Source of the DNA: Capronia americana
Lineage: Eukaryota > Ascomycota > Eurotiomycetes > Chaetothyriales > Herpotrichiellaceae
Length of the DNA: 64,000 nucleotides
Assembly: GCA_016110215.1 (NCBI GenBank)
Contig: JADWQD010000002.1
Location: 496,001 to 560,000, forward strand
Direction of reading: 5' to 3'
The translations under genes and the position numbers were made by a program. Below are positions 33,958-45,548 of the stretch, piece after piece; positions within the stretch are counted from its first letter, which is position 1, and every line of letters starts with the position of its first letter. The notes under the pieces were generated by a model. That model saw nothing but the letters and a program-made list of their open reading frames with translations. It searched no databases and was not told the DNA's origin.

Positions 33958-34146
33958 CTAGATGGCAGCGCCCAAGACACCAAATCAGCGGCTGCCGCGG
34001 CCACTACCGAGAATGGGATCAAGCCAGCTGAGCAGGGCACAACAACAGGTGCCAGCACCACGAAGGCGGCGCAGCCAGCGCAGCCGAATGAGAAGGACGA
34101 GGAGGGTGGTCCTTGTGGCCTTCCGAAGAAATGTGTGATATTATGA
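33958..34146 (+). other. In-frame C-terminal extension after a UGA-CUA stop, ending in CaaX box CVIL
   Basis: The 62 sense codons after the TGA at 33955-33957 are in the same frame as the quinone reductase and end at TGA 34144-34146. The composition is Ala/Thr/Gln/Lys-rich, a typical flexible linker. It finishes with GGPCGLPKKCVIL: a CaaX motif with terminal Leu, which favours geranylgeranylation, and an upstream Cys that could be palmitoylated. UGA-CUA is the established readthrough context in fungi and animals. Alternatively, removal of a 48-nt GC-AG intron (33914-33961) would reach the same tail in frame. The extension would anchor the enzyme to a membrane. Confidence 0.7.
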
Positions 34147-34555
34147 TTGCCAGATCATGGAAGGCGGAGTGAAGGGCATATGAAGCAGTATTAGAACCGA
34201 GAACCCAAAAGAAGACAATGATACCATTCCGTTGCATATTCCAACCCCGGACTCAAGTCGGACTCCAAATGAACGGGGCTGCTCGCTGACTCATCGTAAT
34301 TGTCATGATTTGACCTTCACGACGACCGGTACGTAACGGAGAGTTGCAGGCCTCCCGCGCCTAGAATTCGTCTCCCCCGCCTGCGCCTTGGCCACCGGCG
34401 GAGGAGCACCTTAAGGCGAACTTCCAAGTTGGTACAAGCTGGGTTCTCCAAAACGTTGGCTCCATTGTCCTCAAATTCGAAGCCATGACGACCTAGCGGC
34501 CTCATGTGAGGATATCTGTGACTCCTGTTGCATCTCGGTAGCCGCTGCCCGAGAC
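34147..34555. other. Intergenic
   Basis: 409 bp holding the 3' UTR of the quinone reductase gene and the promoter of the Zn2Cys6 gene. No ORF or motif of note. Confidence 0.5.
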
Positions 34556-36267
34556 ATGTCGAACGCGGACATGGCAGCCACGATGCTGGCCATGTATGGC
34601 AGTTACCCCATCGCCAGCACTTTCGAAGTTACAGACTCAAGCCCAGGGCTGAGCAAGTTCGACGTCCCTGCTTACAGTGCTGCCTTCGACGTCGACCCTT
34701 CGGCCAAAAGGCATGCTGCGTGCGATGAATGCAGTGCGTCACAAGCTACGATGCTACCCGCGTGTACTCATGAAGATTGGCAGGAAAGCGCAAGCTGAAA
34801 TGCTCCGGCGATCCCATAGGATGCGAACGATGTGTCAAGCAGAAGCTGACATGCCACTATTCGGCACAGAAGCAAATGGGAAGACCGAGGAAGAGACAGA
34901 AGACTGGCGACGCTCCCAATAATGACGAGGTTCCTCTCATGGGGTTGCCCGACGCTGCCAGTGCGCGGTCACGACAACCAGGCCACAAACCTCCCCCCAG
35001 CGCGCTCGAGCCTGTCGTTGATCCCGATTTGACGGAGAAAGATATTGAGCGCACAAACTTCCAGAATATATGCAACGCCTCGATCGCTCAGACTGTCAAG
35101 CGAGACGCCGCCGAAGCACGGGCTGCTGCGGGAAGGACAGTTTCCTCGGGTGGTAACAGCGGACACGTCCAGCCGAGCTCGCAGAGCTCGAGTAATACGT
35201 CCCCATATGAGGTTCCGCTGACACCTAAAGAAGGCGGCGACATTGCAACCGCAACGCTCTATCCGACAGATGTATCGCAATGGCCTGACTTTAGCGATAT
35301 GACCATGCTACCAGTGGTGGTGACGGACAGAACTGAGCGAGAAAAGCCGTTTCGCGCCGGGCACGATGGCACAAGCAGCGATCATGGGCCTATCGCTGGA
35401 GCGACACCCTACTCGAACTACCTTGCAGGATTCGATGCTGATCCTAGCACACTGGCCCAACTTCCTACTGTTCCAGCCTGTCCATGTTTACCCAACCTAT
35501 ATCTCACACTATCGACTCTGTCCACTTTATCTGCCTTTCCAGTCTCGTCAGGTATGATTGACACACTGTTGAATGCCCACCGTACCTGCCGATCGGTCAT
35601 ATACTGCCCCGTATGCCCTCTGAAGATGCAAACCGGGTCACAGAATGTGTTCTTGAGTACCATGTTGGTCACTGTGCTCGCGGACCACTGGCATCGCGTC
35701 AAAAGGGCCGGTGCGACAGAACTGAAACTCGGCTTTGGAAGCTCTGACTCGGACTCGACTGAGACTATCGCACCCATGGGCATCCGTGAAGACCTTGAAT
35801 GGCGCACATTCGGATACCACATACTCCGGGCCTTCGTCTTCGGTGACCATCCAATCCCCGATCCTCCCAACTCTACCACATCGTCCTCGAAAAGAAAACC
35901 GCAGATCTTACCGACCCACATCTCCTCGGAAGATAGCGACACCTCTACAATCTATACACTCGACTCGCTCGTGCACGCTCTCGAGCGGCGCCAGAAACAA
36001 TGGCACGACGTTGAACCGTACCAGAACTCGCGGGAATTCCCGCCGAAGTTGGGACATCACGGTTCGCATTCTGATGCCCATACTCACACGCAGGGATTAC
36101 CTAGGGGCTATGCACCAGGGATGACATTGGAGGACATCAAGAAATGCGAGGATGAGCATCGGGCTAGCGGAGGTGCGGATGAGGGGCTGTTGTGTTTGAA
36201 GATTGTGAAGCATAGTAGGATTATGATGAATAGCCTAGAGTGTAGTGTTCCCAGGGTGGAGGGCTGA
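34556..36267 (+). CDS. Zn2Cys6 fungal transcription factor
   Basis: A nuclear DNA-binding regulator. Exons are 34556-34733 and 34784-36267, giving 553 residues. The binuclear cluster spans the intron: ACDEC before it, then RKRKLKCSGDPIGCERC and VKQKLTC after it, giving the six cysteines with normal spacing (residues about 55-85). A basic stretch GRPRKRQK follows as a likely nuclear signal. The middle is disordered. A conserved-looking hydrophobic region around 250-370 (MIDTLLNAHRTCRSVIYCPVC and VFLSTMLVTVLADHWHRV) resembles the C-terminal regulatory region of AflR-like and related factors. The targets are unknown; neighbouring quinone reductase or APH-like genes are candidates. Confidence 0.9.
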
Positions 36268-36715
36268 TTCGATTCGATTCTCACCGACGACGGAGCAGGT
36301 AGTCATCCATGCGGTTTTATTTCGCCTGAAGACAAGTATTTATCCTCATGCAGAAATTTCAAGCTCCCTGTCGTCGGCGTGAGATTCTCCGTCTCCTGAA
36401 CTGGCTGTGCGCTGGGGCAATCAAGGTAGCAACGCACCGAGCATAGTGAGAGCAAAGTGAGATAGGCGTGAAGGTGACGTCGGGATACTTTTCCGATGGA
36501 CCTTTTCTGACTCGGTCCTTTCTACCTCGGTGCATCTCGGTTACCACTGAACATCTCCAAACGTGAAAGCCAGGCCGCCCATAGAGTGATGTGTGAAATA
36601 GACATGATGGTCTCCCTCTCACCTGCCCACGCCTTCCCGGCCAATACAAGCCGCACTGACATGCCAGCAAATCTACAGCCTCCGTCAAGACACCATCCAC
36701 CGACATCGCGCCAAG
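36268..36715. other. Intergenic
   Basis: 448 bp between two plus-strand genes. It begins with a short GATTC repeat and shows no coding sequence. Confidence 0.5.
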
Positions 36716-38447
36716 ATGAACCCCGACCCTGTTGCTAAAGCCGGCTCACGACATGATCTTGACGATGCATCGCTAGGCCGATACCTCGCCGAGTCGAAAT
36801 CGATACCCGGGTTGAAGGAGCCGGTTGTGACGACCAAGATTGGGTACGGCCAGAGCAACCCGACTTATTTTGTCGATGATGCCGGGTAAGTGACTCGAGT
36901 GTGAGTGTGAGTGGAAGGGGCTCGGAGGGAGAGGCGCATGATACCGTGTTGTTACTCTGACCAAACCCTCACTGACCGGTCTCATTCACTTAGAGGTACA
37001 CGCTACATTCTTCGCAAGAAGCCCGCCGGCACTATCATAAGCCCTGTGGCTCACCAGGTGGATCGCGAGTACCGCGTCCTCAAAGCCCTGGGGTCCGTCG
37101 ATGGCTTTCCCGTGCCGAGGGTATATACGCTATGCATGGATTCGAATGTCATAGGCACGCCGTTTTATGTGTGTCCGCTCGCTCCCAATTCCCAGCGACC
37201 GTGATGATTCATGTGCTCTCTAGCCTCGTTCTTGTGGCATGCTGACAGGAAGCGGCTGAACAGGTAATGGAGTTTGTCAAGGGAAGGATAATTACAGATC
37301 CGGACCTAGGAGAGCTGTCGCCCTCGGATCGAAGGAAGGCGTGAGTTTCCCATGTCTTACTGCCCCCCTTCCACAAGCTGCGATGATAGAGTCGATGGGC
37401 CTTTGTCTTCCCTCACGGTTGAAAGGGGCTCAAAGGTCTGTACTGATTATCCGTGTCCCATCTTAGCTGGATCTCCCTGGTCGAAACACTCGCCTGGCTT
37501 CACAGCATTGACCCCGACTCCATCGGACTGGGCACCTTTGGCAAGAAGACCGGCTTCTACAAACGACACTGCAATACCTTTTCGTAAGTCCTTCCATAAT
37601 TGCGGCCTGGATCGACAACGCCGGGAACTCCCCCTGCCGAGCCAATAGCTAATGGCAACTCCAGCTGCATAGAAGCCCAACAGGCCAAAGTCAAGGACGT
37701 GAAGACAGGGAAGCAATTAGGCAGGGCGCACGAGCATTTCGACGAGATAGTCGACTTTGTTAGACACGAGATGACCAGTGAAAGGTATGCCGTCGTCCAC
37801 GGCGATTTCAAGTTCGACAACGTTGTAAGTATTGCTCTCTATCTCTTTTAATTTCCCCCCGGACTCTCGCTTTCTCCCAAAGGGTCATACGTATATCTAC
37901 AGGACACTCACCCATCGCTCAACGCCGATAGATCCTCCACCCGACCGAACCGCGCGTGATAGCCATCCTCGACTGGGAGCTCTCCACGATCGGCAACCCG
38001 CTCATGGACGCCATCTACGTGATCTCCCCATTCTGGATCGACTTCCACAAAGCATCCCCCCACGACCTTACCACTAGCGGCGGCGGCGTAGGCCCCAACG
38101 TCGGCATCTCCAACAGCACCGCGACATCCTCGCCCTACGCGCCCGCCAACCGCGCCACGTCCGGCATGCCCGACCCGGACGAGCTGCTCGACCGATACAG
38201 CCAGATCACGGGCTTCGACCCGCGGTTGGAGGGCCAGCCTCCCGGGAAGGACTTTGAAATCGCAAAGATCTTCCATTACGTCCGGGGCGGGACGATCAGT
38301 CATGGGATCCACGCGCGCACGTACGCGGGCCAGGCGAGCAGCGACTTCAGTCACGTCTATTTCCAAAACACGACCAAGATGCTCGACGCCGCGTGGGGGA
38401 TGGTGAGGCGCATGAAGGCCCAAGATGGCGACAAGGCGAGGTTATGA
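36716..38447 (+). CDS. Aminoglycoside-phosphotransferase-fold kinase, ACAD10/11 N-terminal-like
   Basis: A kinase-like protein of the APH/choline kinase fold. Exons are 36716-36885, 36994-37168, 37264-37340, 37467-37583, 37665-37824 and 37932-38447, giving 404 residues. The ATP-binding region GYGQSNPTYF and Lys in YILRKKPAG are present. The catalytic loop HGDFKFDN (about 225-232) has the base Asp and Mg-binding Asn, and ILDWELSTIGNP (about 242-253) is the DFG equivalent. Mammalian ACAD10/11 fuse this domain to an acyl-CoA dehydrogenase and use it to phosphorylate 4-hydroxyacyl-CoAs; in fungi it is often separate. A Ser/Thr/Pro-rich insert lies near residues 275-305. Involvement in fatty-acid degradation is inferred. 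Confidence 0.88.
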
Positions 38448-39403
38448 GGAGGAGAGAACGGACGTTACTAGTCGATGTCTTCCGTGGAGATATCGAACGT
38501 ATGTATGTTCGTAGTACATAGTAGACAGGGATCGAGCGTCTAGGTCCGAATCGAATTGCCATCCCGATGCTACTACCTAGGTATGTTATTTATGTAATAT
38601 CCGATGCTCTCGCTCGATCAACCAACCAACCAACCAACCCGCATGGACCATCCCATCATCCGCCTTAACTTGTGTTCCCTCCTGCCCCGACTCGTCCAAC
38701 AACAACGACACGATCAGACAGGGAAACGAATGTCGTCAAATTTATGACGGTAGGTATAGACATTAAACAGAGTACGAGTATATTAAGACATGCTTCCCAC
38801 GAGGACACGTACCGTCCAGTACTGTATGCACCGGTCCGGTTCCCAGGACTAGCCGCCAGAATCATGTACAGACGGCGTGGTTCAATGCAATGCTCGTGTT
38901 CAACCGGTGGAGAACGGCGTTTAGGAAGTTCGATGCCGTGTTCGTGACAAAGCGCGGGAGAGAGAGACTCAGACGAGAAGCCAGACTGGGGTCCGGGGAA
39001 TTTAATTAAATAATTATCTCGAAAAGGATGCGTGCGTTTCTAGGGAGAAAGGGCAGGAAAAGGGGGCAGGTTTAAGTTATCCTACTGCACTCTTGGAAGC
39101 CGGCCGTTCATGATTGGGGTTGATGAGATGGTAGGGGCATTGCCTTGCCTAGCCTTGCTTTGCCTCACTGCCCTGGTCTACTCTCCTCCGCTGTCTCATC
39201 GACTAACTTGCCCGCTGATTATCATGTTTAAAGTGCTTTCTATCGCAAAAGTCTCGACGATGCGGACACGCAGACAGCCAGACAGCCCGCCGGACTTCGT
39301 GCTATAGACACAGACTGTCTTTTCATCGATACTATCCACGCATTTCCAGTGGGAATTCGGACAGTCTCTCGGGTCGGTATTACCCACGAATTCCAATCGA
39401 GTC
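38448..39403. other. Intergenic, convergent 3' ends
   Basis: 956 bp between the APH-fold gene and the 3' end of the MFS gene. It includes an (AACC)n run near 38620-38639 and an AT-rich patch at about 39001-39020. No supported gene. Confidence 0.5.
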
Positions 39404-41265
39404 TTAGATGTCGTTGTGGAATGTCGGCGGCTTCTGCCAGGAGCTGTTCCTCCACTGGACGCCCTTGAAGCGTAGCACGACCATCGGGATCATGAACGCA
39501 ATGTGGATCATTGTGAACGTCAACCATGCGTACTGGAATTGGATCTTTTCGCCCAGAGGGATGCTGTGTTTGAGATTGATTTGGTCAGCTTTGCTTTTCA
39601 TCGATCTTCGAGGAAGATGTTATGATTGATGTGATGTGATGTGATGTGGATCGAGGTGTGCAAGGTACATAGATGCATAGTCGGATAGGCACTTACGCGT
39701 AGAACGAGATTGTCATAGAAAAGACGTTCCGGAATACATTGAGAAGGCTGGAGATCTCGGAACTCTGCGGTTTGTAACACTACAACAAGGTCCGGATGTT
39801 AGCTCAAGAACCAAACCAGAGCAGTCAGATACTGTAGCCGAGTGTCGGCCAAAACGTACATCTGTACAGTAGGTGTAGGTCACCGTCGTGGCGATCTGCA
39901 ACCCGCAATTCGCGATGCCCATGCCGAAAGCCGCCCCTACCCACGAGGTTGTTCTGTAATGCGACAAGCAGACACCATCGATGATAATGCCAATGGGACA
40001 CAGCGCGGCCAGGACGATGGCGTTGATCCGTGGTTCGGGCTCCCGTCGGCCTCCGTGGCGTTTTGCGTATCGGTAGACCATGTGGTCAGTGAGCCAGCCG
40101 GCGTTCATTTCGCCGATCAGGCAGCCGATGAGAAGTGGTATACTGAGCAACATGCCGGTTTGCGCGACGTTGAAGTGGTATAAGGAGCGGAAGAGCTGTG
40201 ATCCGGTGGCAGCGAACATGACAGATCCGAATCCAAAGGCGGTCATGTAGTAGAGGCCTGGAATCACAATCGCGACATACTTCAGCATATAGAAAGGCCG
40301 CAGGAAGTCGCCGAATTTCAATTTGCGGTCTCGGAGCGAGGAGTTGCGGAACAGGAGGAGGTCCATGAACGAGCGTTCGCGTCGACTGGCGAGGGCCCGG
40401 CGCGAGTAGATTGTCTCCGGGAGGCAGAAGAGCGTGAATACGCATGTGCCGAGTTGAATGTAGCCCTTTGCAGACACAGCGCAGTCAGGCCACTGTGCAG
40501 AGAGGGTTGGACTTGACCGCCACTTACCGGAATCAAGAAGCACTTTCTCCAGCCCAGGTTCTGGGCAATAAATCCACCGAACAAGGACGCCGCGTGCGGT
40601 CCGTTGGTGAGGAAGAACGTGAAGATGCCCATGTAAAAGCCACGCTCATGCATAAAGTACAAGTCGCAAATCGTCGCTGCGCCGATGGCGGCTGGCGAAC
40701 CAGCCCCAATCCCGTTAAATGCCCGGGTGACCATGATGCCCGTCCACGTGTTGCAGTATCCCGCGCCGATATTGGTCACGGCCGCGAGCAGGTTGCCCAG
40801 GAGGTAGACAGGCCGTCGCCCATAAACGTTTGCCAATGGCACCGTGAATAGCGGCCCTATGCCGGCGAAGACAATATACACCGTAAGTTCGTAGGAGGCC
40901 TGCACGACGGTGATGTCGAACTGCTTGCTGAGTGGCACGAACGCTGGATTGACGATTGCACCTGCCATGGGTCCGAGGAAGGCAAGAAACGAGACCTGGA
41001 GGAGCACGAACAGCTTGAGGGATGGCGACCAGTTCTAGCATTTGTCAGTAAGTGGTACTGAACTCTGTGGCTGTCCACGTACAAGAGGGTCGTCCTTCCG
41101 ATCTGATGGCTGTGGGACAAGGGGCAGACCGTGCTTGTCGAGCTTGACGTCTCCCGTTGCTTCTCTGTGGACTTCAACCTCTGCAACATTGTCGGGTGTG
41201 TCTTGGGCCGACTCCTTGCCCTCCTCCAAGTACACGACTTCCGCTTTGCTCTGTATGGACTCCAT
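39404..41265 (-). CDS. MFS transporter, DHA1-like
   Basis: A plasma-membrane major facilitator protein. Exons on the minus strand are 41083-41265, 40528-41034, 39860-40465, 39697-39779 and 39404-39563, giving 512 residues. The order is a cytosolic tail (VEVHREATGD), the entry motif DDPLNWSPSLKLFVLL, motif A region NVYGRRPVYLLGN, then FNGIGAGSPAAIGAATICD and GPHAASLFGGFIAQNLGWR, all typical of fungal DHA1 efflux or organic-acid carriers with 12 helices. The last two small exons were recovered by splicing. They give the helix CYKPQSSEISSLLNVFRNVF and the C-terminal helix ending PPTFHNDI. An in-frame ATG at 41340 would lengthen the N-terminus by 25 residues. It diverges from an FAD monooxygenase. 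Confidence 0.87.
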
Positions 41266-42067
41266 CTCGGTTCCGATTGTTGCAGCGATCAAGAGAAGAC
41301 GCGAGAGAGGGCGGCTGACAACGTTACGGGATGGTACCATAGATTAAGGGTGTCAGGAAATGTCGAGCAGAGGGATATCCACGGCCACCCCACCCCAGGT
41401 GTGCCATCGGTAGATTCTCGCCAAGAACCCAGGGCGCTGGTTAGCTTGCAAAAACAGTACGCACCTTCCCAGACAAGGCACCGAAGGCATGGATCTGCAT
41501 GATCGGTAGTTGTGTAGAGGCACACAAATAGTAGTTCACGTGGTTCTAATGTTGGGGTATGTTGTGGGGGGATTGGGAGGATGAAGCGGCCAGACGAGCC
41601 TCGTTGTCCGCTCTTCCCCGCCATGGAAGCTGGATAAATCGGCACGTTCGAGCCGTGGCTGCTCAGCGAGGTCTGGGGAAAGTGTCTTGGTCGCTGACCA
41701 AAGCTCTTCCAGCGAAGCAATCGTTGTCGTAATGACTTGGGGCGATTGTGGCAGAGGAGAGGAATTCGCACGCAGGACATCTCTCCAGTTCGTATTCATG
41801 ACCTACAAGCATTTTCTCCGCAGGGCTTGAGAGTCTTGTCCACCGGAAGGCGCACCGGCTTGATTCGCGGCGAATACCCCAGTGCTGCCCAGGTCTATTA
41901 GTGTGGGGCACGACGACTTCCAACAACAGCCTTCATCGCCCAAAGAGGTGGGTGGCGGCCATTTGCTCCAAGGTGTCGGGTGGACCCTGTGTGCAACTCA
42001 AGACTCTTCCTCTGAACCGTGGCAACTGTGTCCTCTAGACGTGCTTGATTGAATATACGACTCGAAA
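41266..42067. promoter_or_regulatory. Divergent promoter, MFS transporter / FAD monooxygenase
   Basis: 0.8 kb shared upstream region of two divergent genes. No supported coding sequence. Sharing suggests co-regulation; no specific factor site was identified. Confidence 0.45.
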
Positions 42068-43462
42068 ATGCCGTCAGCCATTAATCGACCTCCGTTGACC
42101 GTCGCCGTCATAGGCGGCGGCATTGGTGGACTTTGTACGGCCCTCTCCCTCAAACACCATTGTGGAGATCTCCTCGATATCGATGTATACGAACAAGCTC
42201 CGCAGTACAAGGAAATCGGCGCTGGCGTTGGCATTGGCGTCAATGCCGCAAAGCTGCTTCATAAAATGGGCCTCGGCGAGACCGTGTCACACATTGCAGG
42301 TAAACGCAGCGGCATCTGGATCATGTTCCGAAAATTCGACGATGGCACAGAGGTCGTCACCGTCCCCTCCGTCGACACGGAGGAAGTCAAGCAGTTGCCG
42401 GTGCATCGGGCAGAGTTCCTGGATCTCCTGGTCGAGGTTGTGAAACAGCGGCATGCGGCGAGGCTTCATACGAACAAGCGTTGTCGGAAGCTTACAGTAT
42501 GCACATTCCTAAGACTTCCAGGTTGACAGGCTGATAGATGCACAGGAACAAGGAGATGAGGTGTTGATTGACTTCGAAGATGGAACGATTGCGAAGGCGA
42601 ATCTGGTTATCGGTTGCGATGGCATACATTCCGCCGTCCGAGCGCAATTCACGAGCGACAACGCTGAGTACAGCGGGAGAATCGCATATCGAGGATTGGT
42701 GCCAATTTCCGAGATCGAGAGCTGGTGGGGGTTTCCCACCTACTCAGTGACATGGTTAGGAAAGAATAGGCATTTCCTGTGCTTCCCAATCTCGCAAAAC
42801 AAGACTTTGAACATTGTCGCTTTTGTCGCCGAGGAAGAAGAGAACCTGGGCGATCTGCGGGAGAGCTGGACGGAGATCGGGAAGAGAGAGGACGTCTTCG
42901 AGGCATTTAAAGGATTCGAGGAGAGGGTGCAGAAGGTCATCCAGCTGATGCCAGAACAACCGTCCAAATGGCTGATCAACGACCGAAAACCGCTCGATCA
43001 ATGGGTCTATCTAGGCGGCAAGGCCGTGCTCCTTGGGGATGCTGCCCATGCCATGACTCCTCATCAAGGTACTGCAGTTCTCACAGATGCTTCTGGTGAA
43101 GTGTGCTGACAAGACATACAGGCGCCGGTGCAGGTCAGGCGATTGAGGACGGATACATCCTTGGCCGAGCACTGCAGGATTACTTTGAGTCCTCGTCTCC
43201 AAGAGAGAACGCCCTCGAAGCTTGGGCTAAGCTGTATCAGGACGTGCGCCTTCCCAGAGCACAAAAGGTCCAGCGGGGATCTCGCGACGCTGTTGAGATT
43301 TACCAGGCGCAGGCGGATATTATGAAGGATCTGCCCTTCGACCAGTGTGTGCCAGAAATACACAAACGCGTCATCAACAGGATGAAGTGGATTTGGACGG
43401 ACGACATCGATGCCGAGTACGACCAAGCAGTCAAGGCCCGGAGGGAAGCAGGGATATTATGA
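42068..43462 (+). CDS. FAD-dependent aromatic monooxygenase (salicylate hydroxylase-like)
   Basis: A cytosolic class A flavoprotein monooxygenase that hydroxylates aromatic substrates with NAD(P)H and O2. Exons are 42068-42496, 42546-43068 and 43122-43462, giving 430 residues, the family norm. The Rossmann motif VIGGGIGG (residues 14-21), the Glu of DVYEQA, the DG motif VIGCDGIHSAVRAQF, and the GD motif GDAAHAMTPHQGAGAGQAIED (starting residue 307; interrupted by the second intron) are all present. Relatives include salicylate and 6-hydroxynicotinate hydroxylases. With the divergent transporter it may form an aromatic-acid uptake and catabolism pair. No ring-cleavage dioxygenase is nearby. Confidence 0.9.
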
Positions 43463-43890
43463 AATAGGACGGAGTACGATCATGGTTTCGGAGCCTGAGA
43501 GGGATAGATTGTGTGGAAAGGTCGTTCTTCCTCCGTACCAATCACTTCGATGTTGTAGATTCGCCGGACCTTCGGGTCTCTCTGGTCGTACTGTGCAGAA
43601 GAATTGTGTGTAAGAACGGCAATATGTTCATCAAGTCGCCATCGCTGCCAAGACCTGATACGGTGAATTTTAAACCCAAGAACGAAACAAGTGGGAATAT
43701 ACGGTCGAGTGCACCCCGCGTCCCTGCGCAACCAAAATTTCGGGAATTTCTCCAAATTAATTGCCTGACGATAAATTTTGTGGATTGAAGATCGGTGAGC
43801 CCGCCTTCCTTGCTTTCCACAAATCCTTTTACCTTCCTACGCTGACCAGTCGCTCCAAGAAGGAGGATCAGTTCCTTGCTTATTGTGGTT
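43463..43890. other. Intergenic
   Basis: 428 bp with the 3' UTR of the monooxygenase and the promoter of the Dbp3 gene. AT-rich near 43735-43790. Nothing else is seen. Confidence 0.5.
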
Positions 43891-45495
43891 ATGAGTAAAC
43901 ACGCCCTCGAGGACACGGCCACCGCCTCCTCCCAAGCCAAGCAGGACAGCAAACGCCGCAAGAAGAACAAGGACAAGTCCCGCAAAGACAGTCTCCGCCT
44001 CCAAGATATAACACCCTCGTCGACCGAAGCGACTGCCTCATCCACACCCGTCCCAGAAGACGCAGGAAAATCCGCGGTGCCACAGGACGATGTCGACGCG
44101 GCCGAGACATATCAGCCCCATCCGTCTCTGAGCGCTCTGCCGCAAAAGGAGGTCGATGCCTTCTACACAGAGCAGGCCGTTCAGATTGCGGACCCGCGCA
44201 AGAGCAATCTAAGACCTATCCTTGCGTTCTCGCACCTCCCCACCGCTTTGGGCTCCCAGTTCGGGAGTATTGTGTCCGGGTTTCAGAGACCGAGCAGTAT
44301 CCAATCAGCGGCGTGGCCGTTCCTGCTCTGTGGACGGGACGTCGTCGGCGTGGCGGAGACAGGGAGCGGCAAGACATTGGCGTTCGGGCTTCCGCTGGTG
44401 GTGCGTCTTGGGGGCCTCAAGAAGAAGAAGGGGATTAGGGCCGTGATTGTCGCGCCGACGAGGGAACTTGCCATCCAAGTGTTCGAACAGCTCGACAAGC
44501 TGTGCAAGACCGCCGGGGAGAAGAGATTGAAGGCAGCTTGTATCTACGGAGGTACGAACAAGGACGAGCAGCGCCGATCATTGAAGGATGTGAACATCAT
44601 TGTGGCGACACCGGGACGGTTGAAGGATTTCATGAGCGACGGGACCATCGACGTGAGCAAAACCCGCTATTTAGTCCTCGATGAGGCGGATCGCATGCTC
44701 GACAAGGGCTTTGAAGACGACATCAAGGAGATTGTCTCTCAAATGCCGGGGTCGAAGAAGAGGCAGACGGCAATGTTCACGGCTACGTGGCCGAAATCGA
44801 TCCGCGAGCTGGCTGCCACATTCATGAACGAACCCGTCAAAATCACCATTGGCCGCGACGATACCGATGACACCGGCGAACTTCGAGCGAACACGCGGAT
44901 TGTGCAGAAAGTCGAAGTTATGGACGGGGCATTGAAGCAGCAACGGCTTCTGCAGCTGTTGAAGGAACACACTGCGGGGAAGAAGAAGAATGATCGTATC
45001 CTGGTGTTCTGTCTGTACAAGAAGGAGGCTCTCAGAATCGAGAACTTCGTTCGCAGTCGGGGGCTAGATGTTGCGGGCATCCACGGCGATATGTCCCAGT
45101 CGGCCCGCATCAACAGTCTTGAATCGTTCAAAGCTGGCACTACGACCATTCTCGTCGCCACCGACGTGGCCGCTCGAGGACTGGATATTCCCGAGGTGAA
45201 GGTCGTGATTAATGTCACCTTCCCACTGACCGCGGAAGACTACGTCCATCGAATCGGCCGAACAGGCCGAGCCGGGAAGGACGGGCTGGCGATCACAATG
45301 TTCACTGAGCAGGATAAGCCCCTGGCGGGAGCATTGATCAATGTGTTGAAGAAGGCCGGTCAAGAAGTGCCAGACAATCTCTTGAGATTCGGCACCACGG
45401 TGAAGAAGAAGGTGCATAGCGAGTATGGTGCTTTCTACCGGGAAGCCGAGGACGGCGAGAAGAAAGAAGCCACGAAGATCACGTTTGATGACTGA
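43891..45495 (+). CDS. DBP3: ATP-dependent RNA helicase Dbp3 (DEAD box)
   Basis: A nucleolar DEAD-box helicase required for pre-rRNA processing in 60S subunit assembly. Single exon, 534 residues from the ATG at 43891; an in-frame ATG at 43876 would add five residues. The basic [14 protein letters not shown]-terminus is a nuclear/nucleolar signal. Motifs: Q-like [25 protein letters not shown] (155-162), Ia PTRELA, II DEAD (264-267), III as TATWP in place of SAT as is usual for Dbp3, [22 protein letters not shown] and [13 protein letters not shown]. The C-terminal [16 protein letters not shown] is characteristic of Dbp3. Confidence 0.93.
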   Translation: MSKHALEDTATASSQAKQDSKRRKKNKDKSRKDSLRLQDITPSSTEATASSTPVPEDAGKSAVPQDDVDAAETYQPHPSLSALPQKEVDAFYTEQAVQIADPRKSNLRPILAFSHLPTALGSQFGSIVSGFQRPSSIQSAAWPFLLCGRDVVGVAETGSGKTLAFGLPLVVRLGGLKKKKGIRAVIVAPTRELAIQVFEQLDKLCKTAGEKRLKAACIYGGTNKDEQRRSLKDVNIIVATPGRLKDFMSDGTIDVSKTRYLVLDEADRMLDKGFEDDIKEIVSQMPGSKKRQTAMFTATWPKSIRELAATFMNEPVKITIGRDDTDDTGELRANTRIVQKVEVMDGALKQQRLLQLLKEHTAGKKKNDRILVFCLYKKEALRIENFVRSRGLDVAGIHGDMSQSARINSLESFKAGTTTILVATDVAARGLDIPEVKVVINVTFPLTAEDYVHRIGRTGRAGKDGLAITMFTEQDKPLAGALINVLKKAGQEVPDNLLRFGTTVKKKVHSEYGAFYREAEDGEKKEATKITFDD

Positions 45496-45548
45496 GAGCC
45501 CCCCAAAAGTTTATTACGATAGTAACGGCGTTTTTGTCCTCGTAACTG

